The notes under the pieces: generated by a model
Database searches by the model: none
What the model was told of the DNA's origin: nothing
What the model saw: the letters and a program-made list of their open reading frames with translations, nothing else
Position numbers and translations under genes: made by a program
Shown here: positions 11,363-23,223 of the stretch, one piece after another
Layout: the number at the start of each line of letters is the position of its first letter
Numbering within the stretch: the first letter of the stretch is position 1
Assembly (NCBI GenBank): GCA_002633005.1
Contig: NMRA01000038.1
Span: forward strand, 95,099-144,111
Length of the DNA: 49,013 bases
Reading direction: 5' to 3'
Origin: Phoronis australis
Taxonomy: Eukaryota; Phoronida; Phoronidae

Positions 11363-12030
11363 CTAAGGATATCGGTATACCAGATATACTGTTACAATAC
11401 TTTTCGCTTGACCACGAGGTACGTCCAACAGACGAATACTTGGCGACGTTTAGTCCCAATCATCTGCCACAATTTCTCCGTGGAGGGCACCATTTAATTC
11501 TTGCCAAGCACGTGACGATGTTACATATTGAAATTGTGCAATATATGAAAGACATCGAACAGAAGTTTTCAGATGACGAAATTCAAGAAATAAGCGGCTT
11601 ATTGCCTTTGCATACATGCGCTGGAGCAGAGATATACGAAAAAATCAAGCAATTCTTCGGTTCCGATTTGATTATTAAACATCCAGTAATGCACAAAAAA
11701 GAAATTGCACTCACCCTATTGCTTGATCAGATCGCAGCAAAAAAGTGTGGCACCGACTTCGATCTTTACGAAACCATTAACAAGAGCTACCTTCACATAA
11801 GCCACCATAATGTAGAAACGCTGACCGAACTCTGCTTAAAACGGGGTAAAATACCGCAACACATGGACTTTCATATGCCTCCTTTAATAGTGGGCAACTC
11901 GGGATCTTCAAAAAAACTTCGAAGTTCGGATAGATTGGTTGACCACGATAAAGTCAGCCCGACACTCACAGGAAAGAAGACCACAGAGCCAGCACCGACG
12001 ACAACTATAAAGAAGACAAAGTACATGTAG
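11363..12030 (+). CDS. Paralogue 2, exon 2: unknown helical domain and basic tail
   Basis: The acceptor is GCACAACAG|CT; the joint makes Ala105, followed by KDIGIPDILLQYFSL. The family domain spans about residues 151-280: LAKHVTMLHIEIVQYM, FSDDEI, a FGS element, HPVMHKKEIALTLLLDQI, and NVETLTELCLKRGKIP. The RYLRL signature is degraded to KSYLHI, so this copy has diverged at an otherwise invariant spot. The tail is rich in Lys, Ser and Thr. Stop TAG is at 12028-12030. Paralogue 3 starts only 163 bases further on, with no AATAAA in between. Confidence 0.82.
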
Positions 12031-12109
12031 GTCATGTCCGGAGCAGGTCGTAAGTACAATATCTAAAGAAAAACATGAGGCAAAAAATTCAGCCTCAAGT
12101 ACAATTTTG

Positions 12110-12160
12110 TGACATCATAGATAAACTCGTCACACTGTCAAACAAAAAGTAGTATATAAA
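12110..12160 (+). promoter_or_regulatory. Probable core promoter of paralogue 3
   Basis: A TATATAAA at 12153-12160 lies 33 bases before the start codon, which leaves room for only a very short 5' untranslated region. TGACATCA at 12110-12117 is one base from the CRE palindrome found before paralogues 2 and 5. The whole space between the stop of paralogue 2 and the start of paralogue 3 is 163 bases. Confidence 0.4.
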
Positions 12161-12193
12161 GCTAATAACGAAAGACGCAAAAAAAAAACAAAA

Positions 12194-12521
12194 ATGGCAA
12201 ACCAAAGAAAGGGCGGCAACTTATTTCAAATAACAAAAGAAAGGAAAGTTAGTGAGAATCAGGTGAGGCTGGCTGGTCAACACTTCGACAGGGCTAAAGG
12301 TGTTAGGGAAGCGCTACACGCACATGCGAAAAAAAGTCTTGAGAACGCACTTCATAAACTGGAGACTGCCAAGCTTCAAGCAAAAGAAGAAAAGAAAAAG
12401 AGACAATCAAAAGATAGAGAAAAAGAGAAAGAGCACAAGGAACGAGAAAAAATGATTTCAAAGTCTGTTAAAGATCTTTTGGTACGGGATTATGAGCCTC
12501 TGGTCTCCGAGGTGACTCCAG
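12194..12521 (+). CDS. Paralogue 3, exon 1: coiled coil and DLLVRDYEPL motif
   Basis: This exon encodes residues 1-109 of a 333-aa predicted protein. The start context is AAAAATGGC. Residues 40-90 are almost entirely Lys, Glu, Arg, Ala and Gln, a strong coiled-coil or single-helix composition, followed by KDLLVRDYEPL. Two donors are possible; ACTCCAG|GTTTGA gives the phase-1 joint shared by the family, while CCGAG|GTGACT ten bases earlier would be phase 0 and break the frame. The open frame running on to 12673 is intron read-through. Confidence 0.78.
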
Positions 12522-12810
12522 GTTTGATGATTGTTTGTCATTTATTTTTTAAAATCTACTGGTTTATAGTTGAAATGCTATTAAGCAAACAATTTCCAAC
12601 AAACTATGAAATCCCATTAACACGGCAGTCAGAGAGCTTTCGGATAATGCTTTGGGGTATCGAGATGATTTAGGGGGGGTAGTAAATTTGTAGATTAGTC
12701 GTGTAACTAGAAACCAAGTCAGTCAATCAAATTTCCCATATTATTTTGCGTGTTATTTCCACTTCATAGACGAATACATTTCGTATTTAAAGATACCCCC
12801 CCTCTACAAG

Positions 12811-13484
12811 ACGTACCCGAGCATCTATTGGAGTACCTGAACTTTGAAGGCGACATTCAACTTGAGGACGAGAGACTTACAACCACGAAGCCCCACCTAC
12901 CGGATTCGGTACTTCACGGTGTCTCACCGATACTTGGTAAACACGTTAATATGGTGCATCTAGAAATTTATAACTACATCGAACATCTCGGTATGAAGTA
13001 CACGTACCAGGAGCTGGAGGAATTAAAGCGGGCCATGCTAGAAGCACTAGAAATTGGGTCCGATATAAATATCAAGCTACAGAAATATTACGGCAATAAA
13101 TTTACGAGTCACCCGATATTGAGGAAAAAGAACGTGGCACTGGAGCTTTTGCTGGAGAAGTTACAATTCGAAAAAAACAACAATTACGAGTTTGATCCGG
13201 TGGACGTCCTAAACTGCAGATATTTGCGATTAACAAAGAGCACAGTTTCCACCTTAGCTGGCATTTGTCGCACAAAGGGTAGCATGCATAAAATTTCATA
13301 TGACTTGCAGGAGTCCATGAACCCAGGATCAGCAACATTGCTCGGGATGGACCCAGGCGGGAGAACAAGTGTACATGTATCTCAAGCCCCTGGACCAAGC
13401 AAAGCTGTTGAAAAGTCGATGGTGAGCAATAAATCCGTCGCTTGTTCGAGCAACTTTGCAAAGAAGAACAAAGGTCGACCGTGA
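12811..13484 (+). CDS. Paralogue 3, exon 2: unknown helical domain and tail
   Basis: The acceptor is the pyrimidine-rich CCCCCCCTCTACAAG|AC, which makes Asp110 followed by VPEHLLEYLNFEGD, equivalent to the exon 2 starts of the paralogues. A nearer-looking acceptor at 12769 would put the downstream domain out of frame. The domain covers about residues 152-280: GKHVNMVHLEIYNYIEHL, YTYQELEEL, a YYGNKF element, HPILRKKNVALELLLEKL, DVLNCRYLRL (241-250), and TVSTLAGICRTKG. The tail is rich in Ser and Pro. Stop TGA is at 13482-13484; ATTAAA at 13544-13549 is a possible polyadenylation signal. Confidence 0.82.
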
Positions 13485-16400
13485 AAGCCCTAGTCAGGGA
13501 AAATATCGACGGTTAGTAATTGGTGTAAATGTATTGTACTGGAATTAAACTAACGAAGGCTGTGTATACTAGAAACTTGAGAGCCAATATACTCGTTCGT
13601 CACAAGGTGTTGTTTCACTGTCACTAGACGCTGTTAGTTTTACCACTGGGAAGTTATGTCAGCCACCATGCAGGTTTACTAAGAACACTAAAATCATTTC
13701 TAACTGTAAGTGTAGAAGGCTAAACGTTGATAGGGGTCCATCGTGTGCATCGCAAGAACCAAAACCAACAGTGGTGACCATTACGTGGCGAAGTGAAGTT
13801 TTTCCATTGTTCTTTTGATCTGTTTTGATGTGTTTACTTGCCGTAACGAAATTTCCCCACGTCGAGAAGACTGGGGGTAGCTGAAACATTTTTCATTTAA
13901 AGGAAATTATATTGAACATGGGGATGTGTCAGTCTTTCCGCCGGCACGGTGAATGTGTAAAAACTTCCACCCTATAATCTGCTAACCATCAGTAAGTGCA
14001 ACGAAATTGTAGGATATTTCAACTTGTCTCATGAGCGGAGCCCTTTGTAACACGCTATGGGGCCAGTGGCGCTGTGGGTGCATGCAGTTCTTCTTTGTAG
14101 GTGGTGCCATGTAGATCTTCTTAGTAGGTGGGGCCAGGTAAGAAAATGCGCCCCCTCCCAATCACAGTGCTATTTGTGGCCTATCTTGAATGTCATGTGC
14201 CAATTTTGTTTGGACAACATGTACTTTGGAGGCTAATAAACTTAAGTGAAGAAAAGGAAGCAACGTGTTAATTTTATTCTCCACGAAAATATAAAGGACG
14301 CATCGGCGCTGATTAAATTTACTGGTGCTAATTTTATATCAACATAATTCACTGATTTGTTAAGTAACCGATTCCGTACAAATGCACCTTTACTGCGTAT
14401 CCAATGTGTTTCAGCCTCGAGCTTTTACAACCGACGCAACTTGTACTCTAATAGAACCCCTCCTTTATATATGTACGACCCGCGTTCAAGCAAGGGTGAA
14501 CCGGCTCAGGGTGTCCGAGTCGGATTTAATCTCGAAATATTCGCCGTCTCTAGACTAGATGCGCAAACAGGGAGAACGTCGCAGGCTCGGAATGCATAAC
14601 GGATAATCGACTGTTCAGGAGTACGATAACCATCTTAAAGAGTGCTTGCGGAAAAACACTTGTTGGCCAACAAGCCGGCTTCATTCGAATCAAACTCTAA
14701 GCTGTTGCCATCCAGCCAGCGTCTCGTCCCCAGAAGAAGATCAAGCACACCACCTCTACCACCACCGGCCTACCAGGTCCTGCCCTCGATCCACGTCCAC
14801 ACCAACCACAGCAAGGACAGAAGACGAGATCCTCCGATCTCGCGAAGCTGTCTGAGGGTTTCACCCTCATCTACCCTACTCTCAAACACTTGTTGGGAGC
14901 AGTAACGCTATTTTCTCAGATCATCTTTTTGGGAATATTGCATGGACCGTCTACATCAACTGGATCTAACGCTTTAAACGAAAATGAGAGACGGTATGGT
15001 CCTGACACACGGCTCAATGTTACCTTTGCCCGACTGTTATAAAAAATAGTTTCGGATGCACAAGGCACTATGTGTGAACGACATTCATGAAAGTGCGCGT
15101 TGTTTTAGTTGTCTTGCAACGTATTAGTTGCGAAACAACAAGAGATTCTCTGTATCTTTCCAACTCGCTAATCCCTTGCAGGACAATTTTAACTCGTCCC
15201 GTGTTGCAAGGAAAACACTTTAAAAACTTTGATACACAGTACGAAAACAACGAAAGTATAAGTATTTCATATACAGTTTAATGCGGAAAATTGTGTGATT
15301 TGGCGTCCCAAAATTGCGATTTTAGCTCCCCTGTAACGCATTTTCAGGGGCGCCCAGGATTCCTTATGTGTGTGATCTCAGTCATTGTTAAACCGACTCA
15401 ACACTACTGCTAGAGCATTGCAGTGCCGATTCTCCGTCTAATTGAACAACTCTCAATTAGTAGGTCTGTCTCAGTACAAAGCCATCTGACGGATATGCCA
15501 TAAGTCTTGAGCAAATTTTTTGTAGTTTCATGGTATAAAGGTAGCTATCAGTTAATTTTAATTGTAGCGAAATCCCTAAGCTGTGGTTATACTGTATGTA
15601 GTTACAAAACTTGACAAGTCTGGTGTATAATGGCAAAAATGGCTATTTACAAAAAAAAAATCTTTTTTAAAGCTTCATACGTCCAAATATAATGTTTAAA
15701 CAAATTCATAGCTCTCTCTAACTCTACAAGCAAAGTTCATACTAGAGGTTCTCGTCAAAAATTAATTCAACTGTTTGTTTTTCGTGACAACTGCTGGAAC
15801 AATGCTTTGAGTTCAGTAACTCAGTGCCCCTCCCTGTGCCGATCGAATCTCTCCATTGTGGAGAGAAGTTCATACAGTTGTACACTAGCCTACTGGTACA
15901 TGAATAACAAAAATGTACCTCTGCAACGAAACAGAACGATGCTCATTATAGATCGAAATAAATGAAAAATGATAAAGTTGTCCTTAAAAACAACAATTTC
16001 CGAGTACTACCTCTAGACAAGCGCTGGCATCCAACAGATGCAGAGACAAAGGCGCCCAGAAGAGTGAAACTCCGGCGCCAAAAATCAGATTGGCCTACAC
16101 CAAACCGAAAAGTACGTATCTCGGAAAAAAAAGATTTGTGTTTAACCTTCGAGTAATCCAACACCATAGTAAAGTTAAACTGCTCGTTCGGCCGTCCAAA
16201 GTTTGATTAGCCATCGTTTACACAGTCGACCATGATCACTTTTCGGCTAAGAGGATGCCCAAAAAGTGACGGGATATTCTTCTCGAGTTGTACAGCGGCC
16301 AGAATTGCACATGCCATATCAACACCGTGTCACCATTCTTATCGCATACCTTTTTGAGCTTTATACTAAAATAAGCTTTACCGCGAACAACTTCTGTTTG

Positions 16401-18062
16401 TCGGGTAAAATGATGGCGGCTTGGAAAAGCAGACGAAGGTGAGTCAAGAATGCTACATTCTGATTGGTCAGTGAAGCCGTCAGTCATAATCCTAGCGATA
16501 GGTTAATTATTTGATTATTCATCTGTGAAGTTGCTTATAAGAGGTTCTGAAATTAAGGGGTGTCAAGTTGTATACTCGGTATCTCTCGTGAAATATGTGG
16601 TTCTTCGTCTTGCCTCGGTGGAACTGGTGAGTTCCCACAATTTAGAATCGAGTCGGAAACATAGATAGTCAATAAAGGGTCAAACAAATTACAAGAAAAC
16701 CAAAAAACAATGTTTTTTAGACATTCGAAACAAGTACGTTCATCAATTAGTCAGTCCCTTTAAACAAGAAATTAAGATTTCGATATTTAGATTTCCTTTG
16801 GTTATGTAACACGTTGAGGAACACAGAGCATAGAAATCTTCACCAACTGGGCAGCTTTCAACGGTCTTTCATTTGGCTACCCGAATGCATGCACGCATAC
16901 AGAAAGGTATGTTGCATGACAAGCGCCACCTACTGAGGTCCTAATTATACTTGTGCATCTGGAGGCCGCTTTGGAATGTTTGAAAAAAATCAATTTTCCT
17001 GATGTTCCTCTCCGTTCTAAATCACTCTCGATTGCGCACACTCCTCGACTGTACATGTATGCCCATAGCTGCGTATAACCGCACCGAAAATCGTGCTAAA
17101 TCAGGGTCACAAGTCTGAGCTATGGTTGCGCATTGTTTTTATTCCTAAATTAAAATAACTCCAAAAATGACCTTCGATTTCACTGTCAAAACAAAAAGTT
17201 GACCTGCTTCATCTCAAACAGCTTGATTATGTAATTATTTATGTCAAAGGCATGCCTTCAACAGGTGAACAAAATGTCTGATCAAATTAAGTAAGCAAGC
17301 ACTGCATTTGTGCGCCAACCTTGAGTCTCTTTGTGACGTGTGTCGCTTTTGTGGTTCCCTTCTCCCCCGATACGCCAAGTACTTATAATTCCATGCTAGA
17401 AAAATAACCAGAAGTCAGGCATTCAAAACATCGCTTGACCCAAATAGATGATGTTGTAAATGGAAAATTATTTCATAACCAAAATCAAACAGAACAAATT
17501 AGCCCTATTAATGTCTTTGTTATTCGGAAATAAGAAAACGCCTGAACTTTTTTAACTCTTACGACGTCTGCAGTTCAGAGTCCCTTTGTTGCGGCACAGT
17601 GGTTTTGCGCTGTTCTGATCCCTTCGTTTTCTACCGCCATCTGCCGGGAACAAGATACGCATTAGGGCGCGGCGTCTATTAAAAGCGCAAACAACGCCGA
17701 GTGTATTTCTTTCGGATGAGGTGCTGACAATCTAAAGAAGCACTGGTGACAACAGATAAAATGGAAATAGACAGGCCCGAAAGAAGTGACGTAAGACTCC
17801 AAAACTGGAATGACGACAATGTCAACCCGCCAATAAATATACGAGGACATAAATGGAAACACTATTAACAAATCACTGACACTTTATAAGGTATGCATTG
17901 CGCGATGCCGACACGTCATAGGTGCGTTATTTCTACATATTCAATGTGCACCTGCAGTTATGAGAGACTTCTAGACGACTAATTATTTCTCTACTTCGTT
18001 ACACTTTGTGGCAGTAGCTTTGGTCGACAATTTCAAATCTCCTGGGGTTCTTCACGTAGTGA
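13485..18062. other. Intergenic region between paralogues 3 and 4
   Basis: No complete gene is supported. 16590-16690 is a repeat shared with 4380-4490. A GC-richer patch at 14640-14900 has overlapping open frames without a recognisable domain and may be a transposon relic. The words GCGCCACCTACTGAGG near 16925 form a reverse CTCF-like core. A short ATG-initiated stretch ending in a strong donor at 16438/16439 is noted as a possible first exon. Confidence 0.45.
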
Positions 18063-18871
18063 TTAGTTTGTCTGAGTAGACTTGTATGAGGGAGACGATG
18101 GCAAATGGTCATATCCGTCTTTGTTATTGTGAGATTTGTTGCTAAATCCTGGATTTTTTATTTGGTGAGGAGGCGTATTGAACTCTGAGTGGCGCCTAGG
18201 TCGTGTAGCAGCAGTCGTAGGATCCATCAGTCCGCTGACTCCAGAATTTTCTGTTCTATCATTGGTCGTGCAAGCTGCAATGGTAAAACGGCGACCCTGA
18301 CAAGGCTGATCTTTCCCGAAGACCAGATCAATGGTTTCGTCTGTACTTAAATTTGATATATGAGTGTGCAGTTCAATTGACTTGCCACTCCTAACGCAGA
18401 GCTCGGTCAAATCCTCAACGGTTTTGTTACTTAAACGTAAGTACTGGGTGCGCAACGCTTCACCGGGATCAAAACCCTGGCCTTTACGGTCTGACGTCAT
18501 TTTTTTCAACAGGATAGAAAGGGCAACTTTTTTCTTCTGCATTGTTGGGTGTTGAGCTATACTGCTTCCAAACAGTTTGACCAGTTCTACATTCAGCTCC
18601 GAACCCTCGTCTTCCATTTTTTCGATTAAGCGTGCAATCTCCTTCAGTTCCAGTTCGGTGAATTTGGTACCCAATTGCTCAATGAATTTGTAGATTTCTT
18701 TATGGACCTGTAAAATATGTTGCGCCAGCGATGGTTGTCTGCAATGCTTAATTATTTGGGGAAGGTGTTGATGATCGAAACTCTCTGTTTTAACGGGCCC
18801 ACATAGATCTCTGTTATCAAATTCTTCCAACTCTAGATACATCTTCAGAATGGGTGGAATCACATCTTCCT
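18063..18871 (-). CDS. Paralogue 4, exon 2: unknown helical domain and tail
   Basis: This exon encodes residues 121-389 of a 389-aa predicted protein and is the only cluster member on the minus strand. The acceptor is TGTATTTCAG|AG; the joint makes Lys121, then EDVIPPILKMYLELEE. The family domain covers about residues 169-300: LAQHILQVHKEIYKFIEQL, FTELELKEI, a FGSSIAQHP element, MQKKKVALSILLKKM, EALRTQYLRL (258-267), TVEDLTELCVRSGKS and LHTH. RRHS in the tail is a possible basophilic kinase site. The tail is otherwise rich in Ser, Asn and Pro. I do not recognise a function. Confidence 0.83.
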
Positions 18872-18992
18872 CTGAAATACAAACAAGTCACAACTAGTAA
18901 CAAGTAAAAATAAACACCACTAGCTACCAATTGGTATGATAGTTGTTTCGTCAGCTTTGACTGAATTGTGCATGTTTTCTTTAGATACTTAC

Positions 18993-19353
18993 TTAACTTT
19001 TTTTCGGCAATCATGTCTTCAACTGCTGGTAGAGGTGTGTAATCTTGTGCTAACAACAACGCTACGGATTTGCCTGCTTCTGCTGCGCGGTGTTTTATAA
19101 TGCCACTAGCTTGTCTCGCTTCGCTCTCTTCCATTGAATGTCTTCTCTTTTCTTCAAGCTTTTCAGATTTTTTCCGCACTTCCTGTTGTAAGCGGTCCAT
19201 TTGCTGGAATGACGATCTTCGTTCTTGATCGCATCTTTGGCGTACCTTAGCCACTTCTAGCTTGTTTCTCTTTGCCTGCCTGTCTGCATCTGTCAACTCT
19301 CTTTCTTGTTTCTTTTTTGCTCCCTCGGCAATCATTTTTGTTTTCAGCGACAT
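18993..19353 (-). CDS. Paralogue 4, exon 1: coiled coil and LLLAQDYTPLP motif
   Basis: This exon encodes residues 1-120. The start ATG is at 19353. It has a long Lys/Arg/Glu/Gln stretch (about residues 8-90) with heptad-like Leu, Met and Val positions and RRSS and RRHS sites, then VALLLAQDYTPLPAVEDM. The donor is TTAA|GTAAGT, phase 1. The intron (18872-18992) is the shortest of the family at 121 bp. The reading frame past the donor is intron read-through. Confidence 0.82.
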
Positions 19354-19473
19354 CTCCGATTACTTGCAGCCGGAATGTCTTTGGATAATTTGAACTATTT
19401 TTATTCGAAGAGCATTTTTAATTTTTATCAGGAATTTTGCAAACCGGTTGTTACCCCCAATGAAGCCACCATG

Positions 19474-19481
19474 TCACGTCA
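19474..19481 (-). promoter_or_regulatory. CRE-like site upstream of paralogue 4
   Basis: On the minus strand this reads TGACGTGA, one base from the full CRE, about 120 bases upstream of the start codon. It is listed because of the recurrence before other paralogues; on its own it is weak. Confidence 0.25.
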
Positions 19482-19596
19482 TAACTTTATTGCGTCAGAT
19501 TTCTAAACACTCTGTGAAGTCTTTTACGACACGCACTCTGAGAATTAGTGTAAGAGCTCGCAAGAAAGATATTCTGTATAGGTGTAGAAAATTTCG

Positions 19597-19665
19597 TGAT
19601 GACCGAGACTTGAACCCGGTTTGCACGAGCGACAGTCAAGCACCTAAACCATTCGGTCAAGAGGC
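19597..19665 (-). repeat. tRNA-derived SINE head or degenerate tRNA
   Basis: On the minus strand TGGTTTAGGTGC (19651-19640) resembles an RNA polymerase III A box and GGTTCAAGTCTC (19616-19605) a B box. CCGGG...CTCGG around the B box can form a T-arm stem. The A-to-B spacing is shorter than in a normal tRNA and the acceptor stem does not close, so a functional tRNA is unlikely. Confidence 0.35.
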
Positions 19666-20094
19666 AATTGCCATTTGGCAAGCGGCTTAGAGAGGCTTTA
19701 TCTGACTGTAAGTGTCGTGACAACCGGAAGTCACGATTCACAACATAGGGGCGTATCGTTGCCGTTTTGCTGTGAAATGTTGATTTAATAACTGAGGCAC
19801 CTAAGGCTTTAAAATACCACTGGTGGCCCACTCTTGTATTGTTGCGGAATGAGACGGCAACTAAACTCTGCGTACACGCGCGATTTCCGACTTAGCGAAT
19901 ATGGTTAAGCAGGGCCCAAGAAAAGTGCCCAAACTTGTCTAACTTCGAAACACCATACTCAAAAGAAGCTGATCGGGTTCATGTGACACATTTACAACCT
20001 ATATTTCATACAGTGTTCTTTAAATCTCTGTTTCACATGACGGAATTATTCCAAAACCGTTCCACTTTTACATGGCCAGAGACTAGCAAAACAT

Positions 20095-20420
20095 GAAACT
20101 TTTAATACTGAAAATTCATAAAATGAAAATGTAATGATATTTAAAAAACATCCCGTTTTTTAAGATTTCATCTTAACTTTAAATGAACTGAGATTTGGTC
20201 GCCCTTGTTCAAATACTTTTTCATATCACGAATCTCATAACACACTGGTACAAACACGTACGTTGTATAACCTACATGTATGTAAACTGAACTTTTGTTG
20301 CCGTCAAGCACCTGTCTTTCAGCTAAATGTTACTAAAAAGGTGATTACATGACTAAAGTAATGGCATATTGGTAACAAATCAAATATCGAATTCTACAGA
20401 ATACATGCAATTTTCCTGAT
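20095..20420 (+). repeat. Old dispersed repeat, copy 2 of 3
   Basis: This stretch shares ATAAAATGAAAATGTAATGA, a following AAGATTTCATCTT block and the terminal GGCATATTGGTAACAAATCA and AATTCTAC blocks with 1325-1655 and 36185-36485. It is the most degraded of the three. Confidence 0.45.
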
Positions 20421-20659
20421 TTAAAGTTTTTTTAATTTGTAAGTTTTTCGGTTAAATTCGTAAGTCGTTGGAGCATAGGTCCTACATAAATTTTATCAGG
20501 TTTGGTGAACCCATACATACAGTGTATGTAGGCGTATCTCGACTTGTATGTTCGGGGGGAGGGTGGGCGGGTATACGACATAGCTTTGCTCGAGTATAGG
20601 CATAAGGAAGTTTCAATCACCTCTGGTAGTCACCAGTTCGACCCCGACCGCTTCCAATT

Positions 20660-20730
20660 TCCCTCTTGCAGGTCCGTAGCCAGGGGGGTTCGGAAGGGGG
20701 GGTCGATCGAACATCCTCCCCATGGAAAAG
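20660..20730. repeat. Probable transposon end, GTAGCCAGGGGGGTTCGG
   Basis: The word GTCCGTAGCCAGGGGGGTTC followed by a G-run resembles a terminal motif of dispersed elements in many invertebrate genomes. I see no matching inverted end nearby, so this is a fragment at best. Family assignment is not possible here. Confidence 0.3.
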
Positions 20731-23223
20731 GTCCAGCCCCAGCATATCGGTTACGCATACGATATATATGAGGTAGATGAGCAACAATATCAACAAAATT
20801 GTTATAGTTATTAATGGTACTGCTACTTAGAATAATTATCAAGTTGATTATAATTTCAAAATTGGTTCGAAATCCAGGATCTTCCCACGTAATCACCTGG
20901 GACATAGCCAGCCAACTTCGCCAAGTGGCCATGTACCTCATGATCACATCATGTTCGTGCAGACGACGATTAGCGGACGTTTTATGTTACTCACAGTCAT
21001 AAGCGACCGACCGACTACCACGTTGAACGTGCGTAGTGACTGTACCATAGGGTAACACGGGCCTTAGACCTACATGTATATGTTTATGTCTATATAGCAG
21101 AGAGAGGTCCCAAAAAGTAGTGTGTAAATGGCTTACAACCGATCGACAAACAAAACAGCAGAAGATAGGTTTGCCTTGTTATTTGATTTTCGGTATAGTT
21201 ACCAGCACATAGTGATGTTGCAGGATTTTTTAATTTTCGAATTGAAAGTAATCCTCGAAAATGTTGTTCATCCAGTGCACGCTTTGGTACGTGTCAAGTG
21301 TGCATTTTCATTCTTTTAAATATAGTACACGTAACTTCAATAGGAATTCCCCTGCCGTTGCTCCAAAAGCAGACATTTCACTAGGCCTACGTAGTCAGGT
21401 TCATTATGTCCAAATTTTGACGTTCATTGCAATTTTTTGGGGAAAGTGGAAACTATAAATTTTTGGAAACCTCATGGAATAACGAATCAGAAAATAACTG
21501 ATTACAGTTTTGACGGTCATCTTGGCGGCCATCTTGGATTCTCAAAAATGAAGCCGGTAAAATAGATTTTGCCCAATATCTCCGAACTTGGGTCACTCAG
21601 AATGTTATGTTAGTTTTTTGAATTAGCAGTGGATGCAGGTTGAAGCGCTGCGGATAAACTTTTCAGTCGCGTTGTTAAATGATGTCATCTTGACATGGAC
21701 TTGGTGACTGTATCGTGGATTGTTTGATAATTCGTTTATATTTCTACTTCACTTTCTTTTCAAAATGCAGGTACGCATTCATTTTTCCATATTCATAAGA
21801 AAAGCTTTGGAGCCCACTTTGGCATAAGCAAAAAACCCAAACAATTAAAGAAGAATGCCACCAAAATCAACATATGTTGTATCAATTTAGATCGAGTAGT
21901 TCCACTCGATAGCAGCAAGTTCAGTTTTTTTACCTGACACCAGACGGCAGACAGAGGTGCTGAAATTAACCTGAATGACGTCATTGTTCTAACACAGCCT
22001 GTTCAGCAGTTCACAATACGCTTACTGGTGTTGGCTTATTGCTTGAATTCATTGCTGTGCACCAATAAATCACCAAAATTCGATGCGAAACCCTCACAAA
22101 TTCAATGATTTTTTAAACAAAGAAGTTGTTTATTTCGTGGTTACGGATTTATAGAAAATTTGAACGTACCGTAGCCTACAAAGTTTGGAAGGCCAACCTA
22201 CCGAGATCGGTCGCTGAAAGTTTGGATCTGTTCGGTGATAAATTAGAGTTAGTCTTCAGTGAAATACAGACAGGAGAGCATAAACATGTGTTGTAATTTT
22301 AGACTTACGAATTTTCTCAATTCTAAACACACAAAACGCTCTTTGTAACCCAGTGGCTCAGAATCCGATTAGGCCCGTCGCCTTCGGCCGGAGTAGAGAC
22401 ATCACGAACATAAACCAGCCGCGTTAGTCGACTACAAAACTTGAAAATTAAACTTCCAGCCACAAAAAGACTAGGCTAGTGAATTAAAGAAATAATGTTC
22501 GCGTGAATGTTTTGGTAAAAACGCCAAACAATTGTAAACCTTACCCGTCGTGGGGAGCGAATCCAGGTTCCCCTTCCACAGAACCGCGCAGGACAAAAGG
22601 TGTACAGTAACAATTATTCAAATAATGCTTTTTTCAGCGAACACAGATTTAGCATGTGCTCACATGGCCTCGGGCAGCTGGTCAAGTAGTTTTATTGCCT
22701 CTGAAGCCTGTAACGCAATTGATATGATTTATTCATTGTTAGTTTCTCAGAACATTTGCATTCATAACACTCTAAAGGAAATTATTTGCTGAGACAGTCT
22801 TTCGAGACACTTTGTTATAGTTTTAATAAACATTGATTAGGGTGAGATTAACTCATTTTGAAAAACAACGATTCCGGCCACAGACACGGGGAAATTTCAC
22901 GACCTCATAATTGGTATTAACGGCGTGCTTTTCATTCTTTTACTACCGCGAATCACTTCCGATGCATTTCAGGTTGTCGAGAAAATCGAAAAAACGATAT
23001 ACCCAATTTCCTTGCAGTTTCATGGTTAGCACAAGCGAGAACCGTACACACTCAGCTGAAGAACCACTTACGTCGCTGCGTCTACTCACCTTCCTCACAG
23101 GTTAAGGCGACACCTCTCGGTGAGGTGAGATCGATCGTATACTAGGTGATGTATATGCAGACCAATTAGACGGCAAAAAAACGAAATAAATCGGGTGGCA
23201 TTCTCCTAATTTAGTAATTTCCG
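20731..23223. other. Intergenic, no gene seen
   Basis: No supported coding region. 21806-21850 (GCTTTGGAGCCCAC...AAACCCA...ATTAAAG) recurs at 23357-23403. A TGACGTCA occurs at 21976-21983 without an adjacent gene. Confidence 0.45.

Noticed and set aside
12522-12673. Extension of the paralogue 3 exon 1 frame to 12673
   Set aside because: The residues after the donor are hydrophobic and AT-rich with no match in the family; this is intron read-through.
12770-12810. Acceptor at 12769 for exon 2 of paralogue 3
   Set aside because: It looks good locally but puts the conserved domain out of frame; the pyrimidine-rich acceptor at 12810 restores the phase-1 joint and aligns with the paralogues.
14642-14905. 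Overlapping Pro/Ser/Arg-rich open frames
   Set aside because: Two frames are open at once, a composition effect of a GC-richer patch; no domain is visible. It may be a transposon relic but is not supported as a gene.
18364-18555. Plus-strand open frame inside paralogue 4
   Set aside because: It is the antisense shadow of exon 2, which has clear family similarity on the minus strand.
22330-22400. tRNA-like GTGGCTCAGAATCC word
   Set aside because: No matching B box or closing stems follow.
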